Assembly: GCA_937872925.1 (NCBI GenBank)
Contig: CALMUT010000066.1
Location: forward strand, 1 to 64,000
DNA: 64,000 bases
From: an uncultured Myxococcales bacterium
Lineage (GTDB): Bacteria > Myxococcota_A > Polyangia > Polyangiales > Polyangiaceae
Direction: 5' to 3'
A program made the translations under genes and the position numbers. The notes beneath the pieces were generated by a model. That model saw only the letters and a list, made by a program, of their open reading frames with translations, made no database searches and was not told where the DNA came from. Positions 42,182 to 50,683 of the stretch are shown in pieces (position 1 is the first letter of the stretch; every line of letters starts with the position of its first letter).

Positions 42182-43050
42182 TGCCGAACGGCAGCCCCGA
42201 TGGCGCGAACACGCTCAGCGACGCTGACCGCGTCCAGCCAACTGAGCGTCGCAGGCACACGAGGCGTCGCACCTTCGCGGCCGACCCATGCGCGCAAGAT
42301 CACGCCGTCGGCCCCGGCGCCAATCGCCGCGCAGGCGACGGCGGCGCAGTAGCGCGCGCGCTGCGCGATAGTCGGAACATCGACCACGATGGGCAAATGG
42401 GTGCGGATCTTGGCCCGCGCAATCGCGGCGACTTCCAGGGTTCGCGCGCCGTTCGGGTACTCGCCACCCGCCTCCAACAGCACCACGGAGCGTTCCCGCC
42501 GTGACAGTTCGCGCTCCGCTGCGCCAATCCACGAGTTGGCTCCCCAGCTGGGCGCGCGTTCCACGAAGGCAATCGGCTTCTCGCGTTCCCGCGCGTTGGG
42601 GTGGAGCTGAAGGCAGGTCAGCGCGCCGACGCTCTCGGGCGCATTGCGGCTGCGCGACACCGCGGCATCGAAGGGCCGACCGGCTGCCACTTCGTAGGGG
42701 AGCTCCGTGCTGGGCGGTCCGTCGTCGGAGCTGACGGACAGACCAATCAATTCGACGGCGACCCAAGGACGCTCGCCACCAATGCTGCCCCAGGAACCCT
42801 CGACGACCGTGGAGGCCTGGCGGAAGCGGCGAGAAGCCAGCTTGTATGGCTCGCTCACCCGGACAACCTCCGCCACAAACATCAGCTCCCGCACCACGGC
42901 AACGTCGTCCGGCGTGACATCTCCCACCACGCCCAGCAGCGTCCGCGTCTGCCCGCTGGAGCGGTGCACGTCGAAGCCGGATTCGACCAAATGCGCAATG
43001 ACCGCCTCGACCGCGGAGTCCGGGGCTTCGGTTTCCATTACTACAACCAT
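42178..43050 (-). CDS. DAHP-synthase-like protein with decayed active site
   Basis: 290 residues from ATG 43050; the start MVVVMETEAP matches the ferredoxin-like regulatory domain of type Ib DAHP synthases (MVVVMK..., RTLLGVVGD, VVRVSEPYKLASRRF), residues 1-75. The barrel is shortened and divergent: the AGPCSVE, KPRTSPYSF and DPSHxxG motifs that supply the catalytic residues and metal ligands read VAVELIGLSVS, nothing recognisable, and VDVPTIAQR. The match resumes weakly at RSVVLLEAGGEYPNGARTLE and KIRTHLPIVVD. It is therefore unlikely to catalyse the DAHP reaction. The N-terminal domain, which in the active enzymes senses tyrosine or phenylalanine, is intact. Its 4-base overlap with tyrA suggests a regulatory partner role. 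Confidence 0.82.
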   Translation of the reverse strand: MVVVMETEAPDSAVEAVIAHLVESGFDVHRSSGQTRTLLGVVGDVTPDDVAVVRELMFVAEVVRVSEPYKLASRRFRQASTVVEGSWGSIGGERPWVAVELIGLSVSSDDGPPSTELPYEVAAGRPFDAAVSRSRNAPESVGALTCLQLHPNAREREKPIAFVERAPSWGANSWIGAAERELSRRERSVVLLEAGGEYPNGARTLEVAAIARAKIRTHLPIVVDVPTIAQRARYCAAVACAAIGAGADGVILRAWVGREGATPRVPATLSWLDAVSVAERVRAIGAAVRQ

Positions 43051-43138
43051 GGCAAGCGCCAGCGTATCAGAACGGGGTGCACCGCGGAGCGCGGAAAGGT
43101 AAGGTCGAGGCGGAAGCTGAAGGGGTCCACCAGGCGGA

Positions 43139-44815
43139 ATGCTGAGCCAACCCGACGATTTGATCGGAACACTTGTTGCGGAACGTTACCGAGTCCAAGA
43201 GCGACTGGGGCGGGGAGGCATGGGAACCGTGTACCTGGCCGAACACGAGGCGATCCACAAGAAGGTCGCGCTCAAGGTCTTGCACCCAGAATACTCCGCC
43301 AAACCCGACCTCGTAGAGCGCTTCCAACGGGAGGCCATCAGCGCGTCGCGGGTCAAACACACGAACGTCCTGGAGGTCTTCGACTTCGGCTCCTTGCCGA
43401 ACGGTTGTTTCTACCTCGCCATGGAGTTCCTCGATGGTCGCGACCTCGCGGATGAGCTCGAGGACAAAAAAGCCTTGCCAGCGGAGCGTGCCCTGCAGCT
43501 CGCGAAGCAGATCTGTCGCGCGCTTTCGGCAGCGCACTCTCGCGGCGTGGTGCATCGGGATCTGAAACCCGAGAACGTCTTTCTCTCCCGCACGAGCGAC
43601 GGCGACGAAATCGTGAAGATCGTCGACTTCGGCATTGCCCAGTTACGCTCTGCAGACGATGCAGCCAAGTCCGAGCCAACGCGCCGCAGATTGACTCGTA
43701 CGGGCATGATCTTCGGGACTCCCGAATACATGTCCCCGGAGCAGGCTCAAGGCGCGCGCTCGGATCATCGGGTCGATGTCTACGCCACGGGCGTGATCTT
43801 GTTCGAGATGCTCACCGGCGCAGTGCCTTTCACCGGCGAGACGTTTCTGGGCGTATTGCAGGCTCACTTGACCCAGCCCCTGCGACCCATGCGGGATTTC
43901 TATGCCGACGTCGTAGTATCGCCGGAGCTTGAGGCCGTTGTGGCGCGCGCCCTTGAAAAAGACGTCGAGGCACGTTTCAGCAGCATGAACGAGCTGAGCG
44001 CAGCGCTGCTTGCCACCCCCGAAGGGGTCAATCTCCGCGCGTCCATCCTGCCCCCCGCCGGGCCTGCCCTCGACCGCGTCTCAAGCGTGCCCACCGCTTC
44101 GAGCCCGGGCCAGCCAACCAGCGTTCAGTTCGATGACACGTCTCCAGAAGGACAAGGGAAGAGCGCGAACAAGGCGACTGCGGACACCGTGCTCGAACAG
44201 CCGGTGCCGCTCACTACCGCAAAGTCCCGAGAAGCGGCCGCCGTCACGGCGCTCGGTGAAACCACACCCAGCCCGGGCGTCGCGGAGCCAGCGCGCCGCT
44301 CAACGGCGATCTGGATCGCATTGGGTGGTTTCGCGCTGGTCGGCCTCGTCGCAGGGGGCCTCTACATCCGCAACACCTCCGTGCCCACGCCGGCAACCGG
44401 ATCGGCGCCAGAGCCGAACTCGCCAACGCAAGTCGCGCCACCACAAGCGCCCACGGACGTGCCTACTGAAGCGCCGTCGGTCACGCCGGCACCTTCCGCC
44501 GCGCCGGATCCCGCGGCGGGCAAGATCCGCTTGCAAGTCGAAAGCAAGCCCACCGGGGCCGTGGTCTTCATGGATGGCGCACAAGTCTGCGACACCGCGC
44601 CCTGCGAGGTCTTGGTCGAGGCGGACCAGGTCGTGGAACTTCGTGCGGAACTCAACGGGCAAAAGGCGGAGCGCAAGGTGCTCGCCCAGCGAGACCAGGC
44701 CGTGAGCCTGGAGCTGAAGAAGAAGGCGGTCGGCACCGCGCCAAAGAAGATGTGTACCGCCGAGGTGATGCGCGACGGAATCAAGGTCTTCATCGACGTG
44801 CCCTGCCAGCGCTGA
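43139..44815 (+). CDS. Ser/Thr protein kinase with PEGA domain
   Basis: 558 residues from ATG 43139. An N-terminal Hanks-type kinase (about residues 17-280) has the glycine loop GRGGMGTVY, VALKVL lysine, HRDLKPEN catalytic loop, DFG and GTPEYMSPEQ activation segment, so it appears active. A Pro/Ser/Thr-rich cytoplasmic linker is followed by one membrane helix (AIWIALGGFALVGLVAGGLY), a Pro/Thr linker and a C-terminal PEGA domain (RLQVESKPTGAVVFMDGAQV) expected outside the cytoplasm. It likely phosphorylates FHA-type or other partners. It is divergent from the DAHP-synthase-like gene. Confidence 0.93.
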   Translation: MLSQPDDLIGTLVAERYRVQERLGRGGMGTVYLAEHEAIHKKVALKVLHPEYSAKPDLVERFQREAISASRVKHTNVLEVFDFGSLPNGCFYLAMEFLDGRDLADELEDKKALPAERALQLAKQICRALSAAHSRGVVHRDLKPENVFLSRTSDGDEIVKIVDFGIAQLRSADDAAKSEPTRRRLTRTGMIFGTPEYMSPEQAQGARSDHRVDVYATGVILFEMLTGAVPFTGETFLGVLQAHLTQPLRPMRDFYADVVVSPELEAVVARALEKDVEARFSSMNELSAALLATPEGVNLRASILPPAGPALDRVSSVPTASSPGQPTSVQFDDTSPEGQGKSANKATADTVLEQPVPLTTAKSREAAAVTALGETTPSPGVAEPARRSTAIWIALGGFALVGLVAGGLYIRNTSVPTPATGSAPEPNSPTQVAPPQAPTDVPTEAPSVTPAPSAAPDPAAGKIRLQVESKPTGAVVFMDGAQVCDTAPCEVLVEADQVVELRAELNGQKAERKVLAQRDQAVSLELKKKAVGTAPKKMCTAEVMRDGIKVFIDVPCQR

Positions 44816-44892
44816 TTCGGCCGCTTGACGCTGCGCCGGCTCCGCGGCTACGAAGGCCGCTCATTCGGAGCCCATTCGGCGGAGGCGAGGGG

Positions 44893-46806
44893 ATGCGCGA
44901 AAACTGGAAAAGCCGAAAAGGGCTGATTCTGGCGGCGGCGGGAAACGCGGTCGGTATCGGAAACCTGCTGCGTTTTCCGGGCCAAGCAGCCCAAAACGGC
45001 GGCGGCGCGTTCATCCTGCCGTACCTGATCTCCCTGGTGATCTTCGGCCTACCGATGATGTGGATCGCGTGGACCCTTGGCCGCTACGGCTCGCGCTTCG
45101 GCCACGGCACATTGCCAGGGATCTTCGACAAGCTCACCAAGTGGCGCGGTGCGAAGTACCTCGGCGCCCTCGGTGTCGCCGGCCCCTTGGTGTTCTGCTT
45201 TTACTACACGTACCTTGAGGCTTGGTGTTTGAGCTACGCCTGGTTCTCTTTCAGCGGCGCGTACGAGACCGCGCATCTGCCCACGTTCCTGAGCGAATTC
45301 CAGGGCGTGCTCCCAACGGGTAGCTACTTCTCCTCCACGAACACCGCCCTGGCGTTCCTGGTGGTGACCATCGGCATGAACGTGTGGGTCCTGTACCGCG
45401 GCGTCGCCGGCGGCATCGAGCTGTTGGCGAAGATCGCCATGCCGCTCTTGATCCTTTTCTGCGTGCTCATGTGCGTGCGTATCTTCACCCTGCCCGACGC
45501 AAAGGGCAGCGTGGTGGACGGCCTGGCGTTCATGTGGAACCCAGACTTTTCGGCCCTCGGCAACCCGAGTGTCTGGCTCGCAGCCGCCGGACAGGTGTTT
45601 TTTACCCTCAGCATCGGCTTCGGCGCGCTGGAAGTCTACGCCAGCTACTTGAAACCAGACGACGACGTGGCGGTCACCGGCCTGACCACAGCGGGCACGA
45701 ACGAGTTCGTCGAAATCATCTTCGGCAGCATGATCGCAATCCCGGCGGCGGCGGTGTTCTTCGGCGCCGCGGCGATTCCGGAAATCGCATCGAGCGGGAC
45801 CTTCAACATCGGCATGGTCAGCATGCCGGAGATCTTGCGCGCGACGCACTCCGCCCAAATCTTCGGCAGCATCTGGTTTCTGCTGCTCTTCTTTGCTGCG
45901 TTCACTTCTTCCGTCGCCGTCTGCCAACCGGTCATGGCGTTCTTGCAGGATGAAGCGGGCCTGCGCCGGGGGTCGGCGGCAGCAATCATCGGGCTGTTTT
46001 GGCTCTTGGGCAGCATCCCGGTCGTATACTTCTTGCGCTACGGCTTCCTCGACGAGCTGGACTTTTGGGCGGGCACCCTGGGGCTCGTATTGGTGAGCGC
46101 CATCGAAGTCGTGCTCTTCGCTTGGGTCTTCGGCATCGACCGGGGCTGGAACGAATTGCATCGAGGCGCGCTGATGAAAGTCCCGCGGATTTTCCGCTTC
46201 ACGATGCAATACGTCACGCCCGTGGCCCTGGCCCTGGTCCTGGCTGGCTGGGTCTACAGCGACGTCATCGTCGGCGGGAAGCTAAGCCCGAAGCCAGCCA
46301 TGATCAGCGGCGTCGTCGATCGCGGTGCGTTCCCGGGAGAGTTCGTGAACAAGGCGCCAAAGGGCGATAGCGCCGAAGCCCGGGAGTACGGACTGCTGAA
46401 ACAAAGCCTGCTCGGCGCCGTCGAAGTCGCGGGCAGGGACCTGAAGGGCTGGGTCCACATGGAAATCGACGCGGCCGGAACCGTGCGCGTCGCCCGATTC
46501 GAAGGCGACCCGACTCTGACAGCAGCAATGCCGGCGAAGAGCATGCAGCGCATGCTCGAGCTCGAGGGCTACCACTACGCGGTCAAGGGCGAGAAACGCG
46601 CGACGAAGGCCACGCTTCTGGTCGAGGGCCTCAATACCAAGCCGTACATCTGGTTGGCTCGCGGGCTGATCCTGGGATTGATTGGTATGGTGTGCGTGAT
46701 GATCGGGGTAATTTGGAGGCAGCGCCGCGAGCGGGAAGAGCAGGCCGAACGAGACAAGCAAAGCGGCGGCGACTCGCAGACCGAAGCCCCCGGGGAGGCG
46801 TCATGA
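44893..46806 (+). CDS. NSS-family sodium-dependent amino acid transporter
   Basis: 637 residues from ATG 44893; the frame continues upstream to ATG 44752, but only ATG 44893 gives the typical start of the family just before the first helix. The first helix holds the Na/substrate site GNAVGIGNLLRFP with the broken-helix glycine. The transporter is a neurotransmitter:sodium symporter of the bacterial LeuT type, with about 11-12 membrane helices. After them comes an extra loop domain of about 100 residues (GWVHMEIDAAGTVRVARFEG) and a further helix and charged tail. It probably imports an amino acid with sodium. The stop overlaps the start of a MetS-like small gene (ATGA). Confidence 0.92.
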   Translation: MRENWKSRKGLILAAAGNAVGIGNLLRFPGQAAQNGGGAFILPYLISLVIFGLPMMWIAWTLGRYGSRFGHGTLPGIFDKLTKWRGAKYLGALGVAGPLVFCFYYTYLEAWCLSYAWFSFSGAYETAHLPTFLSEFQGVLPTGSYFSSTNTALAFLVVTIGMNVWVLYRGVAGGIELLAKIAMPLLILFCVLMCVRIFTLPDAKGSVVDGLAFMWNPDFSALGNPSVWLAAAGQVFFTLSIGFGALEVYASYLKPDDDVAVTGLTTAGTNEFVEIIFGSMIAIPAAAVFFGAAAIPEIASSGTFNIGMVSMPEILRATHSAQIFGSIWFLLLFFAAFTSSVAVCQPVMAFLQDEAGLRRGSAAAIIGLFWLLGSIPVVYFLRYGFLDELDFWAGTLGLVLVSAIEVVLFAWVFGIDRGWNELHRGALMKVPRIFRFTMQYVTPVALALVLAGWVYSDVIVGGKLSPKPAMISGVVDRGAFPGEFVNKAPKGDSAEAREYGLLKQSLLGAVEVAGRDLKGWVHMEIDAAGTVRVARFEGDPTLTAAMPAKSMQRMLELEGYHYAVKGEKRATKATLLVEGLNTKPYIWLARGLILGLIGMVCVMIGVIWRQRREREEQAERDKQSGGDSQTEAPGEAS

Positions 46807-46895
46807 CAACGGCCGGCTGGATATTCATGCTCAGTACCTGGGGCGTGGTCATCGCCGTGAACGTGTTCTGCATCCGCCGCCTGCTCAAGAACTGA
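46803..46895 (+). CDS. MetS-like small subunit of NSS transporter, 30 aa
   Basis: Thirty residues from ATG 46803, too short to be found by most gene callers. The sequence is a single hydrophobic helix with a basic C-terminal tail (MTTAGWIFMLSTWGVVIAVN then IRRLLKN). It starts in the ATGA overlap with the NSS transporter stop and is thus translationally coupled, like the MetS small subunit of the MetPS methionine/alanine importer of Corynebacterium. I infer that it is required for the transporter next to it. Size, position and hydrophobic/basic pattern are the evidence; family membership should be confirmed with a profile search. Confidence 0.75.
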   Translation: MTTAGWIFMLSTWGVVIAVNVFCIRRLLKN

Positions 46896-46906
46896 GCGCC
46901 ACGGCC

Positions 46907-48586
46907 GTGCTGAAGAACCTTCGGGAACGACCTGGAGCCCTCGGCGCGGCGGTCCTTGCGATCCTCGCGGTGCTGTTTCTACCGCAGCTACCCAGCGTGC
47001 GTTTGGAGTCCGGGTTCAGCGCGGGTCCCCAGGCGCTGGTGCCTCCGGTGGTTGCCATCTGTGCTGCGCTGAGCACGCGTCGCCTGCTGTTCTCTTTGGC
47101 GAGTGCAGTGATTGTTGGGGCGGTATTGCGTCACGGTGGGCAGGTCTGGTCCGCGGGATTTTCGAGCTACGTTGTCGACAACGCCTCGGACAGCGCCCAC
47201 CTCTACATCATCGGCTTCACCCTGGCGCTCTTGGGCATGGTGCAAACGGCAGCCAGGTCCGGAGGCGCAGAAGGCATTGTTGCGGCCGTGGCGCGCCGTG
47301 CGAAGACGCGGCGCGGCGCGCAGGTCAGCACCTGGGCAATGGGCCTGTTGGTGTTCTTCGATGACTACGCAAACTGCATGCTGGTCGGCCCCACCATGCG
47401 CCCGCTCACGGACAAACTACGCATTTCTAGGGAAAAGCTGGCCTTCTTGATCGACGCTACGGCCGCGCCTGTGGCAGGCATCGTGATCATCTCCACCTGG
47501 GTGGGCTACGAGACGGGCCTGCTCGACGATGTCAGCAAGAGCCTGGCGTTATCCACCAACGGCTACGCGCTGCTGCTGGAAGGCTTGCCGCTGCGCTTCT
47601 ACTGCATCCTGACCTTGGGGTTCGTGCTCGCCAACGCCTGGTCCGGCCGGGACTTCGGCCCCATGCTGCGCGCCGAACGCAGAGCACTCAGCAAGGGCAA
47701 GCTCGTCCGAGACGGCGCGACACTCATGGGCAGCGCGTCGCTGGTGCAGGCGGAGGAAGACACTCCGCATCCGTCTCCGCGTTGGTCGAATGCTGCCGCG
47801 CCTGTCGCTCTGGTCGTCGTGGCCACGTTGATCGGCCTGGTGGTGGACGGCGGCGGCGCGGGCACGCTCTCCGCGCAACCCACGCGCGCGTTGTCGGTGT
47901 CGTTCTGGCGCGAAACTCTTGGCGCCAGCGAAAACAACACCCAGGTGCTGTTCATCGCTGCAGCGCTGGGCGCCCTATGCGCCATCGTTCTGCCCGCTCT
48001 GCGCAAGGACCTAGCACTCAAAAAGGGCGTCCGCGCCTTCGCCCAGGGCGCATGGGCCGGGGTTTATGCCGTATTCGTGCTACTTCTGGCCTGGGCATTG
48101 GCACAAGTCTGCAAGGACCTCGGCACGGGTCCCGTCGTGATCGCGGCGCTGGGCAAGTCCCTACCCCACGCTGCGGTGCCCGCCGTGACGTTCCTGGCAG
48201 CCGCCGCGGTGGCGTTTTCTACCGGCACTTCTTGGGGAACGATGGCGATTCTGATCCCCACCGCGCTGCCCATCGCCCACGAGCTCGGCGGCATGCCGCT
48301 GTTGATCCTCACGGTGGCCAGCGTGCTCGACGGCGCCATTTTCGGCGATCACTGCTCGCCCATCAGCGACACCACGTTGATGTCGAGCATCGCCGCGGGC
48401 TCGGACCATCTCGATCACGTCGGTACCCAGTTGCCGTACGCCTGTGTCGTGATGTGCATCGCATTGCTGGGCGGCTACGTGCCCGTGGCACTGGGCGCAC
48501 CGATTTGGCTTTCCTACGCCGCATGCGCGGCATTGATCGTGACGGTTCTATTCGTTTTCGGGCGGCGGGCGGAGGTGGCCGATTGA
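46907..48586 (+). CDS. NhaC-family Na+/H+ antiporter
   Basis: 559 residues from GTG 46907, 11 bp after the MetS-like gene. About 12 membrane helices are present. Family motifs include VFFDDYANCMLVGPTMRP, STWVGYETG, FSTGTSWGTMAILIPTALPI and DGAIFGDHCSPISDTTLMSS, typical of NhaC/ArsB-type antiporters exchanging sodium for protons. Together with the NSS symporter upstream this gives a sodium uptake-and-extrusion pair: the symporter uses the sodium gradient and NhaC restores it. Its stop overlaps the TTG of the methylase-like gene. Confidence 0.92.
   Translation: MLKNLRERPGALGAAVLAILAVLFLPQLPSVRLESGFSAGPQALVPPVVAICAALSTRRLLFSLASAVIVGAVLRHGGQVWSAGFSSYVVDNASDSAHLYIIGFTLALLGMVQTAARSGGAEGIVAAVARRAKTRRGAQVSTWAMGLLVFFDDYANCMLVGPTMRPLTDKLRISREKLAFLIDATAAPVAGIVIISTWVGYETGLLDDVSKSLALSTNGYALLLEGLPLRFYCILTLGFVLANAWSGRDFGPMLRAERRALSKGKLVRDGATLMGSASLVQAEEDTPHPSPRWSNAAAPVALVVVATLIGLVVDGGGAGTLSAQPTRALSVSFWRETLGASENNTQVLFIAAALGALCAIVLPALRKDLALKKGVRAFAQGAWAGVYAVFVLLLAWALAQVCKDLGTGPVVIAALGKSLPHAAVPAVTFLAAAAVAFSTGTSWGTMAILIPTALPIAHELGGMPLLILTVASVLDGAIFGDHCSPISDTTLMSSIAAGSDHLDHVGTQLPYACVVMCIALLGGYVPVALGAPIWLSYAACAALIVTVLFVFGRRAEVAD
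48571..48575 (+). promoter_or_regulatory. Ribosome binding site of methylase-like gene
   Basis: GGAGG ends 7 bases before the TTG at 48583. It supports the unusual TTG start overlapping the NhaC stop rather than any of the longer upstream readings in the same frame. Confidence 0.6.
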
Positions 48587-49779
48587 GCCCCAGTCGCCCG
48601 CGCGAACGCTTCACGTTCCATGGCAACGTCAGCGAGTCCCGTCACGGTTGGCTGCGCCTGACGCCGGCCTACTCCGTGCACTTGGTGCGGGAGCTGCTCG
48701 AGAAACACGCGCAGCCCGGACGCGCGGTTCTCGATCCATTCTGCGGAACCGGCACCACGATGCTCACCTGCGCCGAAGCTGGGATCGACTGCCTGACCGT
48801 GGACGTCAATCCGTTCTTGGTCTGGCTGGCCAAGGCCAAGACCGCGCACTACTCCCCCAAAGTCATCTCGGAGTTTCAAACCCTGATCCGCAACATGGGG
48901 CGAGGCGCCGACAGTCCGCCCCAGACCCGGCGCTGGACTCCGTCGCTGCACAAGATCGAACGTTGGTGGGACGAGGCCACGCTGCGTGCGTTGGCTGCCG
49001 CGTTCCACAAGCTCACGACCAGCAGCGCATCGCCGCGAGCGAAGGATCTCGCACGTCTCGCTTTCTGCCGTGCGCTGATTCGGAGTTCGAAGGCCAGCTT
49101 CGGGCACCAATCCATGTCCTTCAAGGAGCAAACCGGCGTTCTGCCAAGGGTTTCCGCGGAGCTGCAGCAAGCGGCAGAGCGCCTGAATCGCAGCTGCCAG
49201 CAGCCCATGCGTCCCTCAAAGCGACACGCGCGCCTGGGTGACGCGCGCGCGCTCGACGCCGTGAAGAGCAATCTGCCGATTGGCGTGCTGATCACGTCCC
49301 CGCCCTACGCCAACCGCATGAGCTATGTGCGCGAACTGCGGCCCTATATGTACTGGCTGGGATACCTCCGCGACGGGCGAGAGGCCGGTGAGCTTGACTG
49401 GCGCGCCATCGGCGGCACCTGGGGCATTGCAACGAGTCGTTTGAACGAATGGCAGCCATCTGGACGCCGCATGCCCCGCGGACTTTCGCGGTCGCTGCGC
49501 CGCATCCACGACGAGAGCCCCGTGCTCGCCAACTACGTGGCGCGCTACTTTGACGACATGCAGGCCCACCTAGCTAGCGCGTTTCCGCGCATCGCTCCCG
49601 GTGGATCCGTGCACTATGTGGTCGGCAATTCGAAGTTCTTCGACGAGGTTGTCGCAGTCGAGCAGCTCCTAGCGACCCAGCTGAAGAGCGCCGGTTTTCG
49701 GCGAGTTTCGGTCACTCAGTTGCGCAAACGCACCAGCAAGCGCGAACTCTACGAATACCTCGTCAGCGCCGAAAAGTGA
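48583..49779 (+). CDS. DNA methylase-like protein (motif I then SPPY)
   Basis: 398 residues from TTG 48583. Motif I is DPFCGTGTTM (residues 51-60) and motif IV is TSPPYANRMSYV (SPPY at 239-242), as in N4-cytosine or N6-adenine methylases, with a roughly 180-residue segment between that could recognise DNA. The order motif I then motif IV with a central insertion is like the alpha group, although the FCGTGTT wording is more common in the beta group and in some RNA methyltransferases, so an RNA substrate is not excluded. No restriction endonuclease gene is adjacent. Coupling with NhaC (TTGA overlap) appears fortuitous for function but implies co-translation. Confidence 0.8.
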   Translation: MSPSRPRERFTFHGNVSESRHGWLRLTPAYSVHLVRELLEKHAQPGRAVLDPFCGTGTTMLTCAEAGIDCLTVDVNPFLVWLAKAKTAHYSPKVISEFQTLIRNMGRGADSPPQTRRWTPSLHKIERWWDEATLRALAAAFHKLTTSSASPRAKDLARLAFCRALIRSSKASFGHQSMSFKEQTGVLPRVSAELQQAAERLNRSCQQPMRPSKRHARLGDARALDAVKSNLPIGVLITSPPYANRMSYVRELRPYMYWLGYLRDGREAGELDWRAIGGTWGIATSRLNEWQPSGRRMPRGLSRSLRRIHDESPVLANYVARYFDDMQAHLASAFPRIAPGGSVHYVVGNSKFFDEVVAVEQLLATQLKSAGFRRVSVTQLRKRTSKRELYEYLVSAEK

Positions 49780-49805
49780 CGGCCTGAGCCGCTGCGTGAA
49801 CGGCG

Positions 49806-50627
49806 CTAAGCCGCGACTTCGAGCAGGCCAAAGGCGGCGATGCCCCGGGAACGAAGCTCGCGCCGGATCGCATCCGTCGACGCCGTGTCGGCCGCGATGA
49901 CCGCAAGCAGTTCGGAGCAGAATCCGTCCAAGGTGGTGTGGCCAATGTTCGCGAGGTCGCCGTCGTCCTCCAGAGCGACACGCCACGCACGAGCCACCGC
50001 GTAAGTGGCATCCGAGAGCGCGATGCGCCCGCCGCGCTCGGCCAAGATCCCTGAGGAGATGCCAGCGTCGATGGCATCTCGGGACAGCAAGTCCGCCTGG
50101 ACCGAACCCGTACGCAGCAGATCTGCAACCACGGCGGCGGCACGCGTCGCGCCCCGCGCCAGGGCGACCTCCGCGAGGGTGCGGAGCAGGTTTTCGAATG
50201 CTGCGGACGGCTCGCGCGCTGGGGCTGTGGGCGGTGCCTTGGCAAGCTTGGGCCTGGGCCCGGCTTCCGAAGCGGACACGCGAGGCGGAACAGTCGCCGA
50301 CTTCGCTGCGCTTGCCGGGCGCTCCGCCTCAGCTTTCGACTCGATAGGGCTCGACGCAGTCGCGGCCTCGAGCACCATCGGACTGAGCAGGGTGGGCGGC
50401 TCGGCGGTGTCGCGCGGCGATTCGCAGGGCGCTGCGGGCGGCGGCGTCGCCAGCCCATGCGCTGCGACTACAGCCGCACCGGTTTCACCCTCTGGTTGGG
50501 ATCGCGACGCTCTAGGTCTCGCTACGGCGCGGGACGCCCCCGTCACGCTGCGGCAGCGCCACAGCGCACCGTCGTGTAGGTCGAGATTGTCGTTGGGGAA
50601 CTCGGAAGCGGGTCGTCGGTAGGTCAT
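49806..50627 (-). CDS. Hypothetical Ala-rich protein
   Basis: 273 residues from ATG 50627; an upstream start at 50675 is also open. No signal peptide. The first half is a Pro/Ala/Ser-rich linker (GDTAEPPTLLSPMVLEAATA), and the second half a compact helical domain (AFENLLRTLAEVALARGATR, ERGGRIALSDATYAVARAWR) of about 120 residues that I cannot match to a family. It is convergent with the methylase-like gene and 56 bp upstream of the cytochrome gene on the same strand. Confidence 0.65.
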   Translation of the reverse strand: MTYRRPASEFPNDNLDLHDGALWRCRSVTGASRAVARPRASRSQPEGETGAAVVAAHGLATPPPAAPCESPRDTAEPPTLLSPMVLEAATASSPIESKAEAERPASAAKSATVPPRVSASEAGPRPKLAKAPPTAPAREPSAAFENLLRTLAEVALARGATRAAAVVADLLRTGSVQADLLSRDAIDAGISSGILAERGGRIALSDATYAVARAWRVALEDDGDLANIGHTTLDGFCSELLAVIAADTASTDAIRRELRSRGIAAFGLLEVAA

Positions 50628-50683
50628 GGGCGCGTTTCGCGCGAAATGGTGGCCGCACTCCCCGAAGGCGGCCAAGAAAGCGG

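Noticed and set aside
45049-46209. 386-residue minus-strand frame opposite the NSS transporter
   Set aside because: The product is His/Glu/Arg-rich and without domain. The plus-strand transporter with its sodium-binding motif accounts for the coding signal.
48583-49779. Restriction-modification system
   Set aside because: Only the methylase-like gene is present. The neighbouring genes are an antiporter and an unknown Ala-rich protein without nuclease motifs.
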